Below, piece after piece: positions 46,453 to 58,863 of a stretch of 64,000 nt of DNA. Made by a program: the position numbers and the translations under genes. Below the pieces are notes generated by a model. The model saw nothing but the letters and a program-made list of their open reading frames with translations. It had not been told where the DNA came from and did not search any database. Every line of letters begins with the position of its first letter. The first letter of the stretch is position 1. This DNA comes from Cinclus cinclus (Eukaryota > Chordata > Aves > Passeriformes > Cinclidae), in NCBI RefSeq assembly GCF_963662255.1, contig NW_026912108.1, positions 578,001 to 642,000 of the forward strand, given 5' to 3'.

Positions 46453-47831
46453 GTGGCAAGGGCTAAGGGGACAGTTCCAAGGCATCTAGCTTTCCTGCTA
46501 GCAATGCCATTTCTACCCTGCTGTGGAAAACATTGTCCTTTGCCCTTCTGCTCCGAGAGGCACAGAGCACCTCGGCAGACGCAGTGCAGAGGGAAAGAAC
46601 AGAGTATCCGAGGGAGCGTGGCGCCGCTTAGGCGGGCAAAGCAGAAAGGTGCCGCCCGGCACTGGCTTTGACTCCCTGAGCTTCCTTGCTAGGACAGCAG
46701 CTGCCGAAAGCTGGCAACTAGGCTGCCAGAGTGCAGAATGTAGGCGGTCTGGCACGCCTGCTTGCCGAAAGCCAGGATCAGCGAGACAGCGTGCTAGGGT
46801 CTGTTTCACAGCACCCTGGAGAACACGCACTTGAAGAATGCCCTCTCTGCTCCGCAAAAGCTCTGCCACAGTGAAGGTGGAAGAAGCAGCCTGTGGCCAC
46901 GGGCAGAGCTGGTCAACAGCTGCGCCTAACTTTGCCAAGCTGCGAGAGCATTCTCAGCCGAGTTCTGCTTTGACAGAGCTATTGCTGAACTTTTGCAGTC
47001 CCGGAGGCTGCTGAAACCAAGGCTGTGTTCTGCCTCTTCATTCTTGCCTTCCTGTGCTCCAGCGAGAAGTGAAGCTCTGGCACGGCATTCAGCTTTGCCG
47101 CCTCTCTGCACGGAAAGCACTAGACAGAACTAGTGTGCTTCGTGCATGCTCTCTCCTCGCTTTTATGGTCACTGCTCTGCTTTTTGCTTGGCAGCGTTCA
47201 AAGGGTCCACGGCATACCTCTTGCACAGCGAGAGGTGGCCGGCGAGGAATACTTGCTGGCTTAAGTCGTTCCATGCTCAAGGCATTCATCAGAGCAGCAC
47301 AATGCGGGAAAAGAGGGGGGAACATTCCAGGACAAATTTCTATGCTGGAACATGATTGTCTGCGAGACAGCTCTCCGCAGCGCTAGTATTTGGCCAGGCT
47401 GAAATCAGCGCCACGGGAAGCCAATCTGACAAGCGGAGTGCAACGAGCGCGGCGATACGGGGCCACTTGGCAGGTGGCCGAAGAAAGACGGCTGCCCCGC
47501 GAATGTGGTGCCAGAAGGCAAGTTTCAGCAGGGCGTTGCGGGCGAGCTTAATGTGTAGCCGCAGTTGTTCTAGGCGAGATTGTAGCCGAGAAGCTTTCCG
47601 TCTCCATTCACGAGACAAGAAAAGCAGAACGCAATGGTCTAGAGGGTTGAGAAGAAAAGTGCTCGTAGCGAGCTCGTTGCGGCAGAAGCGAAAGCCAGGA
47701 GCAGCGTGCTCGCTGCGAGAAGTAGACGGCGCTTCGCCTCCTTGGGAAGGAAATGGCGTCTGGGCACGAACGGCAGCCAGCGAAGCTTCAGAACAGCAGG
47801 CTGTTCTGCTCAGCGTACGAGCCTGAAGTGA
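46453..47831. repeat. Satellite unit 35, long (1,379 bp)
   Basis: 39-bp segment at 47639-47677. Markers GAAAGAACAGAG, GCAGTCCC, CATTCCAGG, GTTGCGGG, AAATGGCG. GAAAGAACAGAG occurs only here and in unit 37, and I saw no difference between the two. Confidence 0.97.
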
Positions 47832-49210
47832 GTGGCAAGGGCTAAGGGGACAGTTCCAAGGCATCTAGCTTTCCTGCTAGCAATGCCATTTCTACCCTGC
47901 TGTGGAAAACATTGTCCTTTGCCCTTCTGCTCCGAGAGGCACAGAGCACCTCGGCAGAGGCAGTGTAGAGGGAAAGGACACAGTATCCGAGGGAGCGTGG
48001 CGCCGCTTAGGCGGGCAAAGCAGAAAGGTGCCACCCGGCACTGGCTTTGACTCCCTGAGCTTCCTTGCTAGGACAGCAGCTGCCGAAAGCTGGCAACTAG
48101 GCTGCCAGAGTGCAGAATGTCGGCGGTCTGGCACGCCTGCTTGCCGAAAGCCAGGATCAGCGAGACAGCGTGCTAGGGTCTGTTTCACAGCACCCTGGAG
48201 AACACGCACTTGAAGAATGCCCTCTCTGCTCCGCAAAAGCTCTGCCACAGTGAAGGTGGAAGAAGCAGCCTGTGGCCACGGGCAGAGCTGGTCAACAGCT
48301 GCGCCTAACTTTGCCAAGCTGCGAGAGCATTCTCAGCCGAGTTCTGCTTTGAAAGAGCTATTGCTGAACTTTTGCAGCCCCGGAGGCTGCTGAAACCAAG
48401 GCTGTGTTCTACCTCTTCATTCTTGCCTTCCTGTGCTCCAGCGAGAAGTGAAGCTCGGACACGGCATTCAGCTTTGCCGCCTCTCTGCACGGAAAGCACT
48501 AGACAGAACTAGTGTGCTTCGTGCATGCTCTCTCCTCGCTTTTATTGTCACTGCTCTGCTTTTTGCTTGGCAGCGTTCAAAGGGTCCACGGCATACCTCT
48601 TGCACAGCGAGAGGTGGCCGGCGAGGAATACTTGCTGGCTTAAGTCGTTCCATGCTCAAGGCATTCATCAGAGCAACACCATGAGGGAAAAGAGGGGGGA
48701 ACATTGCAGGACAAATTTCTATGCTGGAACATGATTGTCTGCGAGACAGCTCTCCGCAGCGCTAGTATTTGGCCAGGCTGAAATCAGCGCCACGGGAAGC
48801 CAATCTGACAAGCGGAGTGCAACGAGCGCGGCGATACGGGGCCACTTGGCAGGTGGCCGAAGAAAGACGGCTGCCCCGCGAATGTGGTGCCAGAAGGCAA
48901 GTTTCAGCAGGGCGTTGCGGGCGAGCTTAATGTGTAGCCGCAGTTGTTCTAGGCGAGATTGTAGCCGAGAAGCTTTCCGTCTCCATTCACGAGACAAGAA
49001 AAGCAGAACGCAATGGTCTAGAGGGTTGAGAAGAAAAGTGCTCGTAGCGAGCTCGTTGCGGCAGAAGCGAAAGCCAGGAGCAGCGTGCTCGCTGCGAGAA
49101 GTAGACGGCGCTTCGCCTCCTTGGGAAGGAAATGGCGTCTGGGCACGAACGGCAGCCAGCGAAGCTTCAGAACAGCAGGCTGTTCTGCTCAGCGTACGAG
49201 CCTGAAGTGA
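47832..49210. repeat. Satellite unit 36, long (1,379 bp)
   Basis: 39-bp segment at 49018-49056. Markers GAGGCAGTGTAGAGG, GTGCCACCCGG, ATGTCGGCGG, TTTGAAAGAGC, TTCTACCTC, GCTCGGACACGG (only here and in unit 38), then TTATTGTC, CAACACCATGAGG, GTTGCGGG, AAATGGCG. Confidence 0.97.
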
Positions 49211-50589
49211 GTGGCAAGGGCTAAGGGGACAGTTCCAAGGCATCTAGCTTTCCTGCTAGCAATGCCATTTCTACCCTGCTGTGGAAAACATTGTCCTTTG
49301 CCCTTCTGCTCCGAGAGGCACAGAGCACCTCGGCAGACGCAGTGCAGAGGGAAAGAACAGAGTATCCGAGGGAGCGTGGCGCCGCTTAGGCGGGCAAAGC
49401 AGAAAGGTGCCGCCCGGCACTGGCTTTGACTCCCTGAGCTTCCTTGCTAGGACAGCAGCTGCCGAAAGCTGGCAACTAGGCTGCCAGAGTGCAGAATGTA
49501 GGCGGTCTGGCACGCCTGCTTGCCGAAAGCCAGGATCAGCGAGACAGCGTGCTAGGGTCTGTTTCACAGCACCCTGGAGAACACGCACTTGAAGAATGCC
49601 CTCTCTGCTCCGCAAAAGCTCTGCCACAGTGAAGGTGGAAGAAGCAGCCTGTGGCCACGGGCAGAGCTGGTCAACAGCTGCGCCTAACTTTGCCAAGCTG
49701 CGAGAGCATTCTCAGCCGAGTTCTGCTTTGACAGAGCTATTGCTGAACTTTTGCAGTCCCGGAGGCTGCTGAAACCAAGGCTGTGTTCTGCCTCTTCATT
49801 CTTGCCTTCCTGTGCTCCAGCGAGAAGTGAAGCTCTGGCACGGCATTCAGCTTTGCCGCCTCTCTGCACGGAAAGCACTAGACAGAACTAGTGTGCTTCG
49901 TGCATGCTCTCTCCTCGCTTTTATGGTCACTGCTCTGCTTTTTGCTTGGCAGCGTTCAAAGGGTCCACGGCATACCTCTTGCACAGCGAGAGGTGGCCGG
50001 CGAGGAATACTTGCTGGCTTAAGTCGTTCCATGCTCAAGGCATTCATCAGAGCAGCACAATGCGGGAAAAGAGGGGGGAACATTCCAGGACAAATTTCTA
50101 TGCTGGAACATGATTGTCTGCGAGACAGCTCTCCGCAGCGCTAGTATTTGGCCAGGCTGAAATCAGCGCCACGGGAAGCCAATCTGACAAGCGGAGTGCA
50201 ACGAGCGCGGCGATACGGGGCCACTTGGCAGGTGGCCGAAGAAAGACGGCTGCCCCGCGAATGTGGTGCCAGAAGGCAAGTTTCAGCAGGGCGTTGCGGG
50301 CGAGCTTAATGTGTAGCCGCAGTTGTTCTAGGCGAGATTGTAGCCGAGAAGCTTTCCGTCTCCATTCACGAGACAAGAAAAGCAGAACGCAATGGTCTAG
50401 AGGGTTGAGAAGAAAAGTGCTCGTAGCGAGCTCGTTGCGGCAGAAGCGAAAGCCAGGAGCAGCGTGCTCGCTGCGAGAAGTAGACGGCGCTTCGCCTCCT
50501 TGGGAAGGAAATGGCGTCTGGGCACGAACGGCAGCCAGCGAAGCTTCAGAACAGCAGGCTGTTCTGCTCAGCGTACGAGCCTGAAGTGA
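49211..50589. repeat. Satellite unit 37, long (1,379 bp)
   Basis: 39-bp segment at 50397-50435. Same markers as unit 35 (GAAAGAACAGAG, CATTCCAGG, GTTGCGGG, AAATGGCG), 2,758 bp downstream of it. Confidence 0.97.
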
Positions 50590-51968
50590 GTGGCAAGGGC
50601 TAAGGGGACAGTTCCAAGGCATCTAGCTTTCCTGCTAGCAATGCCATTTCTACCCTGCTGTGGAAAACATTGTCCTTTGCCCTTCTGCTCCGAGAGGCAC
50701 AGAGCACCTCGGCAGAGGCAGTGTAGAGGGAAAGGACACAGTATCCGAGGGAGCGTGGCGCCGCTTAGGCGGGCAAAGCAGAAAGGTGCCACCCGGCACT
50801 GGCTTTGACTCCCTGAGCTTCCTTGCTAGGACAGCAGCTGCCGAAAGCTGGCAACTAGGCTGCCAGAGTGCAGAATGTCGGCGGTCTGGCACGCCTGCTT
50901 GCCGAAAGCCAGGATCAGCGAGACAGCGTGCTAGGGTCTGTTTCACAGCACCCTGGAGAACACGCACTTGAAGAATGCCCTCTCTGCTCCGCAAAAGCTC
51001 TGCCACAGTGAAGGTGGAAGAAGCAGCCTGTGGCCACGGGCAGAGCTGGTCAACAGCTGCGCCTAACTTTGCCAAGCTGCGAGAGCATTCTCAGCCGAGT
51101 TCTGCTTTGAAAGAGCTATTGCTGAACTTTTGCAGCCCCGGAGGCTGCTGAAACCAAGGCTGTGTTCTACCTCTTCATTCTTGCCTTCCTGTGCTCCAGC
51201 GAGAAGTGAAGCTCGGACACGGCATTCAGGTTTGCCGCCTCTCTGCACGGAAAGCACTAGACAGAACTAGTGTGCTTCGTGCATGCTCTCTCCTCGCTTT
51301 TATGGTCACTGCTCTGCTTTTTGCTTGGCAGCGTTCAAAGGGTCCACGGCATACCTCTTGCACAGCGAGAGGTGGCCGGCGAGGAATACTTGCTGGCTTA
51401 AGTCGTTCCATGCTCAAGGCATTCATCAGAGCAGCACAATGCGGGAAAAGAGGGGGGAACATTGCAGGACAAATTTCTATGCTGGAACATGATTGTCTGC
51501 GAGACAGCTCTCCGCAGCGCTAGTATTTGGCCAGGCTGAAATCAGCGCCACGGGAAGCCAATCTGACAAGCGGAGTGCAACGAGCTCGGCGATACGGGGC
51601 CACTTGGCAGGTGGCCGAAGAAAGACGGCTGCCCCGCGAATGTGGTGCCAGAAGGCAAGTTTCAGCAGGGCGTTCCGGGCGAGCTTAATGTGTAGCCGCA
51701 GTTGTTCTAGGCGAGATTGTAGCCGAGAAGCTTTCCGTCTCCATTCACGAGACAAGAAAAGCAGAACGCAATGGTCTAGAGGGTTGAGAAGAAAAGTGCT
51801 CGTAGCGAGCTCGTTGCGGCAGAAGCGAAAGCCAGGAGCAGCGTGCTCGCTGCGAGAAGTAGACGGCGCTTCGCCTCCTTGGGAAGGAAATCGCGTCTGG
51901 GCACGAACGGCAGCCAGCGAAGCTTCAGAACAGCAGGCTGTTCTGCTCAGCGTACGAGCCTGAAGTGA
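50590..51968. repeat. Satellite unit 38, long (1,379 bp)
   Basis: 39-bp segment at 51776-51814. First half as unit 36, including GCTCGGACACGG. Private TTCAGGTTTGCC near 51227. The second half switches to TTATGGTC, CAATGCGGG, GAGCTCGG, GTTCCGGG, AAATCGCG. Confidence 0.97.
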
Positions 51969-53347
51969 GTGGCAAGGGCTAAGGGGACAGTTCCAAGGCA
52001 TCTAGCTTTCCTGCTAGCAATGCCATTTCTACCCTGCTGTGGAAAACATTGTCCTTTGCCCTTCTGCTCCGAGAGGCACAGAGCACCTCGGCAGAGGCAG
52101 TGTAGAGGGAAAGGACACAGTATCCGAGGGAGCGTGGCGCCGCTTAGGCGGGCAAAGCAGAAAGGTGCCACCCGGCACTGGCTTTGACTCCCTGAGCTTC
52201 CTTGCTAGGACAGCAGCTGCCGAAAGCTGGCAACTAGGCTGCCAGAGTGCAGAATGTCGGCGGTCTGGCACGCCTGCTTGCCGAAAGCCAGGATCAGCGA
52301 GACAGCGTGCTAGGGTCTGTTTCACAGCACCCTGGAGAACACGCACTTGAAGAATGCCCTCTCTGCTCCGCAAAAGCTCTGCCACAGTGAAGGTGGAAGA
52401 AGCAGCCTGTGGCCACGGGCAGAGCTGGTCAACAGCTGCGCCTAACTTTGCCAAGCTGCGAGAGCATTCTCAGCCGAGTTCTGCTTTGACAGAGCTATTG
52501 CTGAACTTTTGCAGCCCCGGAGGCTGCTGAAACCAAGGCTGTGTTCTGCCTCTTCATTCTTGCCTTCCTGTGCTCCAGCGAGAAGTGAAGCTCTGGCACG
52601 TCATTCAGCTTTGCCGCCTCTCTGCACGGAAAGCACTAGACAGAACTAGTGTGCTTCGTGCATGCTCTCTCCTCGCTTTTATGGTCACTGCTCTGCTTTT
52701 GGCTTGGCAGCGTTCAAAGGGTCCACGGCATACCTCTTGCACAGCGAGAGGTGGCCGGCGAGGAATACTTGCTGGCTTAAGTCGTTCCATGCTCAAGGCA
52801 TTCATCAGAGCAGCACAATGCGGGAAAAGAGGGGGGAACATTGCAGGACAAATTTCTATGCTGGAACATGATTGTCTGCGAGACAGCTCTCCGCAGCGCT
52901 AGTATTTGGCCAGGCTGAAATCAGCGCCACGGGAAGCCAATCTGACAAGCGGAGTGCAACGAGCTCGGCGATACGGGGCCACTTGGCAGGTGGCCGAAGA
53001 AAGACGGCTGCCCCGCGAATGTGGTGCCAGAAGGCAAGTTTCAGCAGGGCGTTGCGGGCGAGCTTAATGTGTAGCCGCAGTTGTTCTAGGCGAGATTGTA
53101 GCCGAGAAGCTTTCCGTCTCCATTCACGAGACAAGAAAAGCAGAACGCAATGGTCTAGAGGGTTGAGAAGAAAAGTGCTCGTAGCGAGCTCGTTGCGGCA
53201 GAAGCGAAAGCCAGGAGCAGCGTGCTCGCTGCGAGAAGTAGACGGCGCTTCGCCTCCTTGGGAAGGAAATGGCGTCTGGGCACGAACGGCAGCCAGCGAA
53301 GCTTCAGAACAGCAGGCTGTTCTGCTCAGCGTACGAGCCTGAAGTGA
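51969..53347. repeat. Satellite unit 39, long (1,379 bp)
   Basis: 39-bp segment at 53155-53193. Markers GAGGCAGTGTAGAGG, GTGCCACCCGG, ATGTCGGCGG, CACGTCATT, GAGCTCGG, GTTGCGGG, AAATGGCG. Private GCTTTTGGCTTGG near 52695 (others GCTTTTTGC). Confidence 0.97.
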
Positions 53348-54726
53348 GTGGCAAGGGCTAAGGGGACAGTTCCAAGGCATCTAGCTTTCCTGCTAGCAAT
53401 GCCATTTCTACCCTGCTGTGGAAAACATTGTCCTTTGCCCTTCTGCTCCGAGAGGCACAGAGCACCTCGGCAGAGGCAGTGTAGAGGGAAAGGACACAGT
53501 ATCCGAGGGAGCGTGGCGCCGCTTAGGCGGGCAAAGCAGAAAGGTGCCACCCGGCACTGGCTTTGACTCCCTGAGCTTCCTTGCTAGGACAGCAGCTGCC
53601 GAAAGCTGGCAACTAGGCTGCCAGAGTGCAGAATGTCGGCGGTCTGGCACGCCTGCTTGCCGAAAGCCAGGATCAGCGAGACAGCGTGCTAGGGTCTGTT
53701 TCACAGCACCCTGGAGAACACGCACTTGAAGAATGCCCTCTCTGCTCCGCAAAAGCTCTGCCACAGTGAAGGTGGAAGAAGCAGCCTGTGGCCACGGGCA
53801 GAGCTGGTCAACAGCTGCGCCTAACTTTGCCAAGCTGCGAGAGCATTCTCAGCCGAGTTCTGCTTTGAAAGAGCTATTGCTGAACTTTTGCAGCCCCGGA
53901 GGCTGCTGAAACCAAGGCTGTGTTCTACCTCTTCATTCTTGCCTTCCTGTGCTCCAGCGAGAAGTGAAGCTCTGGCACGGCATTCAGCTTTGCCGCCTCT
54001 CTGCACGGAAAGCACTAGACAGAACTAGTGTGCTTCGTGCATGCTCTCTCCTCGCTTTTATGGTCACTGCTCTGCTTTTTGCTTGGCAGCGTTCAAAGGG
54101 TCCACGGCATACCTCTTGCACAGCGAGAGGTGGCCGGCGAGGAATACTTGCTGGCTTAAGTCGTTCCATGCTCAAGGCATTCATCAGAGCAGCACAATGC
54201 GGGAAAAGAGGGGGGAACATTGCAGGACAAATTTCTATGCTGGAACATGATTGTCTGCGAGACAGCTCTCCGCAGCGCTAGTATTTGGCCAGGCTGAAAT
54301 CAGCGCCACGGGAAGCCAATCTGACAAGCGGAGTGCAACGAGCGCGGCGATACGGGGCCACTTGGCAGGTGGCCGAAGAAAGACGGCTGCCCCGCGAATG
54401 TGGTGCCAGAAGGCAAGTTTCAGCAGGGCGTTCCGGGCGAGCTTAATGTGTAGCCGCAGTTGTTCTAGGCGAGATTGTAGCCGAGAAGCTTTCCGTCTCC
54501 ATTCACGAGACAAGAAAAGCAGAACGCAATGGTCTAGAGGGTTGAGAAGAAAAGTGCTCGTAGCGAGCTCGTTGCGGCAGAAGCGAAAGCCAGGAGCAGC
54601 GTGCTCGCTGCGAGAAGTAGACGGCGCTTCGCCTCCTTGGGAAGGAAATCGCGTCTGGGCACGAACGGCAGCCAGCGAAGCTTCAGAACAGCAGGCTGTT
54701 CTGCTCAGCGTACGAGCCTGAAGTGA
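53348..54726. repeat. Satellite unit 40, long (1,379 bp)
   Basis: 39-bp segment at 54534-54572. Markers GAGGCAGTGTAGAGG, GTGCCACCCGG, ATGTCGGCGG, TTTGAAAGAGC, TTCTACCTC, CACGGCATT. Last unit with GAGGCAGTGTAGAGG; its second half is in the commonest state. Confidence 0.97.
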
Positions 54727-56105
54727 GTGGCAAGGGCTAAGGGGACAGTTCCAAGGCATCTAGCTTTCCTGCTAGCAATGCCATTTCTACCCTGCTGTGG
54801 AAAACATTGTCCTTTGCCCTTCTGCTCCGAGAGGCACAGAGCACCTCGGCAGACGCAGTGCAGAGGGAAAGGACACAGTATCCGAGGGAGCGTGGCGCCG
54901 CTTAGGCGGGCAAAGCAGAAAGGTGCCGCCCGGCACTGGCTTTGACTCCCTGAGCTTCCTTGCTAGGACAGCAGCTGCCGAAAGCTGGCAACTAGGCTGC
55001 CAGAGTGCAGAATGTAGGCGGTCTGGCACGCCTGCTTGCCGAAAGCCAGGATCAGCGAGACAGCGTGCTAGGCTCTGTTTCACAGCACCCTGGAGAACAC
55101 GCACTTGAAGAATGCCCTCTCTGCTCCGCAAAAGCTCTGCCACAGTGAAGGTGGAAGAAGCAGCCTGTGGCCACGGGCAGAGCTGGTCAACAGCTGCGCC
55201 TAACTTTGCCAAGCTGCGAGAGCATTCTCAGCCGAGTTCTGCTTTGACAGAGCTATTGCTGAACTTTTGCAGCCCCGGAGGCTGCTGAAACCAAGGCTGT
55301 GTTCTGCCTCTTCATTCTTGCCTTCCTGTGCTCCAGCGAGAAGTGAAGCTCTGGCAGGTCATTCAGCTTTGCCGCCTCTCTGCACGGAAAGCACTAGACA
55401 GAACTAGTGTGCTTCGTGCATGCTCTCTCCTCGCTTTTATTGTCACTGCTCTGCTTTTTGCTTGGCAGCGTTCAAAGGGTCCACGGCATACCTCTTGCAC
55501 AGCGAGAGGTGGCCGGCGAGGAATACTTGCTGGCTTAAGTCGTTCCATGCTCAAGGCATTCATCAGAGCAGCACAATGCGGGAAAAGAGGGGGGAACATT
55601 GCAGGACAAATTTCTATGCTGGAACATGATTGTCTGCGAGACAGCTCTCCGCAGCGCTAGTATTTGGCCAGGCTGAAATCAGCGCCACGGGAAGCCAATC
55701 TGACAAGCGGAGTGCAACGAGCTCGGCGATACGGGGCCACTTGGCAGGTGGCCGAAGAAAGACGGCTGCCCCGCGAATGTGGTGCCAGAAGGCAAGTTTC
55801 AGCAGGGCGTTCCGGGCGAGCTTAATGTGTAGCCGCAGTTGTTCTAGGCGAGATTGTAGCCGAGAAGCTTTCCGTCTCCATTCACGAGACAAGAAAAGCA
55901 GAACGCAATGGTCTAGAGGGTTGAGAAGAAAAGTGCTCGTAGCGAGCTCGTTGCGGCAGAAGCGAAAGCCAGGAGCAGCGTGCTCGCTGCGAGAAGTAGA
56001 CGGCGCTTCGCCTCCTTGGGAAGGAAATCGCGTCTGGGCACGAACGGCAGCCAGCGAAGCTTCAGAACAGCAGGCTGTTCTGCTCAGCGTACGAGCCTGA
56101 AGTGA
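54727..56105. repeat. Satellite unit 41, long (1,379 bp)
   Basis: 39-bp segment at 55913-55951. Markers GCTAGGCTCTG (with CTCTGCTCCGC), GCAGCCCC, CAGGTCATT, TTATTGTC, CAATGCGGG, GAGCTCGG. TTATTGTC with CAATGCGGG is unique to this unit. Confidence 0.97.
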
Positions 56106-57484
56106 GTGGCAAGGGCTAAGGGGACAGTTCCAAGGCATCTAGCTTTCCTGCTAGCAATGCCATTTCTACCCTGCTGTGGAAAACATTGTCCTTTGCCCTT
56201 CTGCTCCGAGAGGCACAGAGCACCTCGGCAGACGCAGTGCAGAGGGAAAGGACACAGTATCCGAGGGAGCGTGGCGCCGCTTAGGCGGGCAAAGCAGAAA
56301 GGTGCCGCCCGGCACTGGCTTTGACTCCCTGAGCTTCCTTGCTAGGACAGCAGCTGCCGAAAGCTGGCAACTAGGCTGCCAGAGTGCAGAATGTAGGCGG
56401 TCTGGCACGCCTGCTTGCCGAAAGCCAGGATCAGCGAGACAGCGTGCTAGGCTCTGTTTCACAGCACCCTGGAGAACACGCACTTGAAGAATGCCCTCTC
56501 TGTTCCGCAAAAGCTCTGCCACAGTGAAGGTGGAAGAAGCAGCCTGTGGCCACGGGCAGAGCTGGTCAACAGCTGCGCCTAACTTTGCCAAGCTGCGAGA
56601 GCATTCTCAGCCGAGTTCTGCTTTGACAGAGCTATTGCTGAACTTTTGCAGCCCCGGAGGCTGCTGAAACCAAGGCTGTGTTCTACCTCTTCATTCTTGC
56701 CTTCCTGTGCTCCAGCGAGAAGTGAAGCTCTGGCACGGCATTCAGCTTTGCCGCCTCTCTGCACGGAAAGCACTAGACAGAACTAGTGTGCTTCGTGCAT
56801 GCTCTCTCCTCGCTTTTATGGTCACTGCTCTGCTTTTTGCTTGGCAGCGTTCAAAGGGTCCACGGCATACCTCTTGCACAGCGAGAGGTGGCCGGCGAGG
56901 AATACTTGCTGGCTTAAGTCGTTCCATGCTCAAGGCATTCATCAGAGCAGCACAATGCGGGAAAAGAGGGGGGAACATTGCAGGACAAATTTCTATGCTG
57001 GAACATGATTGTCTGCGAGACAGCTCTCCGCAGCGCTAGTATTTGGCCAGGCTGAAATCAGCGCCACGGGAAGCCAATCTGACAAGCGGAGTGCAACGAG
57101 CGCGGCGATACGGGGCCACTTGGCAGGTGGCCGAAGAAAGACGGCTGCCCCGCGAATGTGGTGCCAGAAGGCAAGTTTCAGCAGGGCGTTCCGGGCGAGC
57201 TTAATGTGTAGCCGCAGTTGTTCTAGGCGAGATTGTAGCCGAGAAGCTTTCCGTCTCCATTCACGAGACAAGAAAAGCAGAACGCAATGGTCTAGAGGGT
57301 TGAGAAGAAAAGTGCTCGTAGCGAGCTCGTTGCGGCAGAAGCGAAAGCCAGGAGCAGCGTGCTCGCTGCGAGAAGTAGACGGCGCTTCGCCTCCTTGGGA
57401 AGGAAATCGCGTCTGGGCACGAACGGCAGCCAGCGAAGCTTCAGAACAGCAGGCTGTTCTGCTCAGCGTACGAGCCTGAAGTGA
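56106..57484. repeat. Satellite unit 42, long (1,379 bp)
   Basis: 39-bp segment at 57292-57330. Markers GCTAGGCTCTG, CTCTGTTCCGC, GCAGCCCC, TTCTACCTC, CACGGCATT. It matches unit 45, 4,137 bp downstream. Confidence 0.97.
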
Positions 57485-58863
57485 GTGGCAAGGGCTAAGG
57501 GGACAGTTCCAAGGCATCTAGCTTTCCTGCTAGCAATGCCATTTCTACCCTGCTGTGGAAAACATTGTCCTTTGCCCTTCTGCTCCGAGAGGCACAGAGC
57601 ACCTCGGCAGACGCAGTGCAGAGGGAAAGGACACAGTATCCGAGGGAGCGTGACGCCGCTTAGGCGGGCAAAGCAGAAAGGTGCCGCCCGGCACTGGCTT
57701 TGACTCCCTGAGCTTCCTTGCTAGGACAGCAGCTGCCGAAAGCTGGCAACTAGGCTGCCAGAGTGCAGAATGTCGGCGGTCTGGCACGCCTGCTTGCCGA
57801 AAGCCAGGATCAGCGAGACAGCGTGCTAGGCTCTGTTTCACAGCACCCTGGAGAACACGCACTTGAAGAATGCCCTCTCTGTTCCGCAAAAGCTCTGCCA
57901 CAGTGAAGGTGGAAGAAGCAGCCTGTGGCCACGGGCAGAGCTGGTCAACAGCTGCGCCTAACTTTGCCAAGCTGCGAGAGCATTCTCAGCCGAGTTCTGC
58001 TTTGACAGAGCTATTGCTGAACTTTTGCAGCCCCGGAGGCTGCTGAAACCAAGGCTGTGTTCTGCCTCTTCATTCTTGCCTTCCTGTGCTCCAGCGAGAA
58101 GTGAAGCTCTGGCAGGTCATTCAGCTTTGCCGCCTCTCTGCACGGAAAGCACTAGACAGAACTAGTGTGCTTCGTGCATGCTCTCTCCTCGCTTTTATTG
58201 TCACTGCTCTGCTTTTTGCTTGGCAGCGTTCAAAGGGTCCACGGCATACCTCTTGCACAGCGAGAGGTGGCCGGCGAGGAATACTTGCTGGCTTAAGTCG
58301 TTCCATGCTCAAGGCATTCATCAGAGCAACACCATGAGGGAAAAGAGGGGGGAACATTGCAGAACAAATTTCTATGCTGGAACATGATTGTCTGCGAGAC
58401 AGCTCTCCGCAGCGCTAGTATTTGGCCAGGCTGAAATCAGCGCCACGGGAAGCCAATCTGACAAGCGGAGTGCAACGAGCGCGGCGATACGGGGCCACTT
58501 GGCAGGTGGCCGAAGAAAGACGGCTGCCCCGCGAATGTGGTGCCAGAAGGCAAGTTTCAGCAGGGCGTTGCGGGCGAGCTTAATGTGTAGCCGCAGTTGT
58601 TCTAGGCGAGATTGTAGCCGAGAAGCTTTCCGTCTCCATTCACGAGACAAGAAAAGCAGAACGCAATGGTCTAGAGGGTTGAGAAGAAAAGTGCTCGTAG
58701 CGAGCTCGTTGCGGCAGAAGCGAAAGCCAGGAGCAGCGTGCTCGCTGCGAGAAGTAGACGGCGCTTCGCCTCCTTGGGAAGGAAATCGCGTCTGGGCACG
58801 AACGGCAGCCAGCGAAGCTTCAGAACAGCAGGCTGTTCTGCTCAGCGTACGAGCCTGAAGTGA
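57485..58863. repeat. Satellite unit 43, long (1,379 bp)
   Basis: 39-bp segment at 58671-58709. Markers GCGTGACGCC, ATGTCGGCGG, GCTAGGCTCTG, CTCTGTTCCGC, CAGGTCATT, TTATTGTC, CAACACCATGAGG, GCAGAACAAAT near 58360, GTTGCGGG. GCAGAACAAAT occurs only here and in unit 46. Confidence 0.97.
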
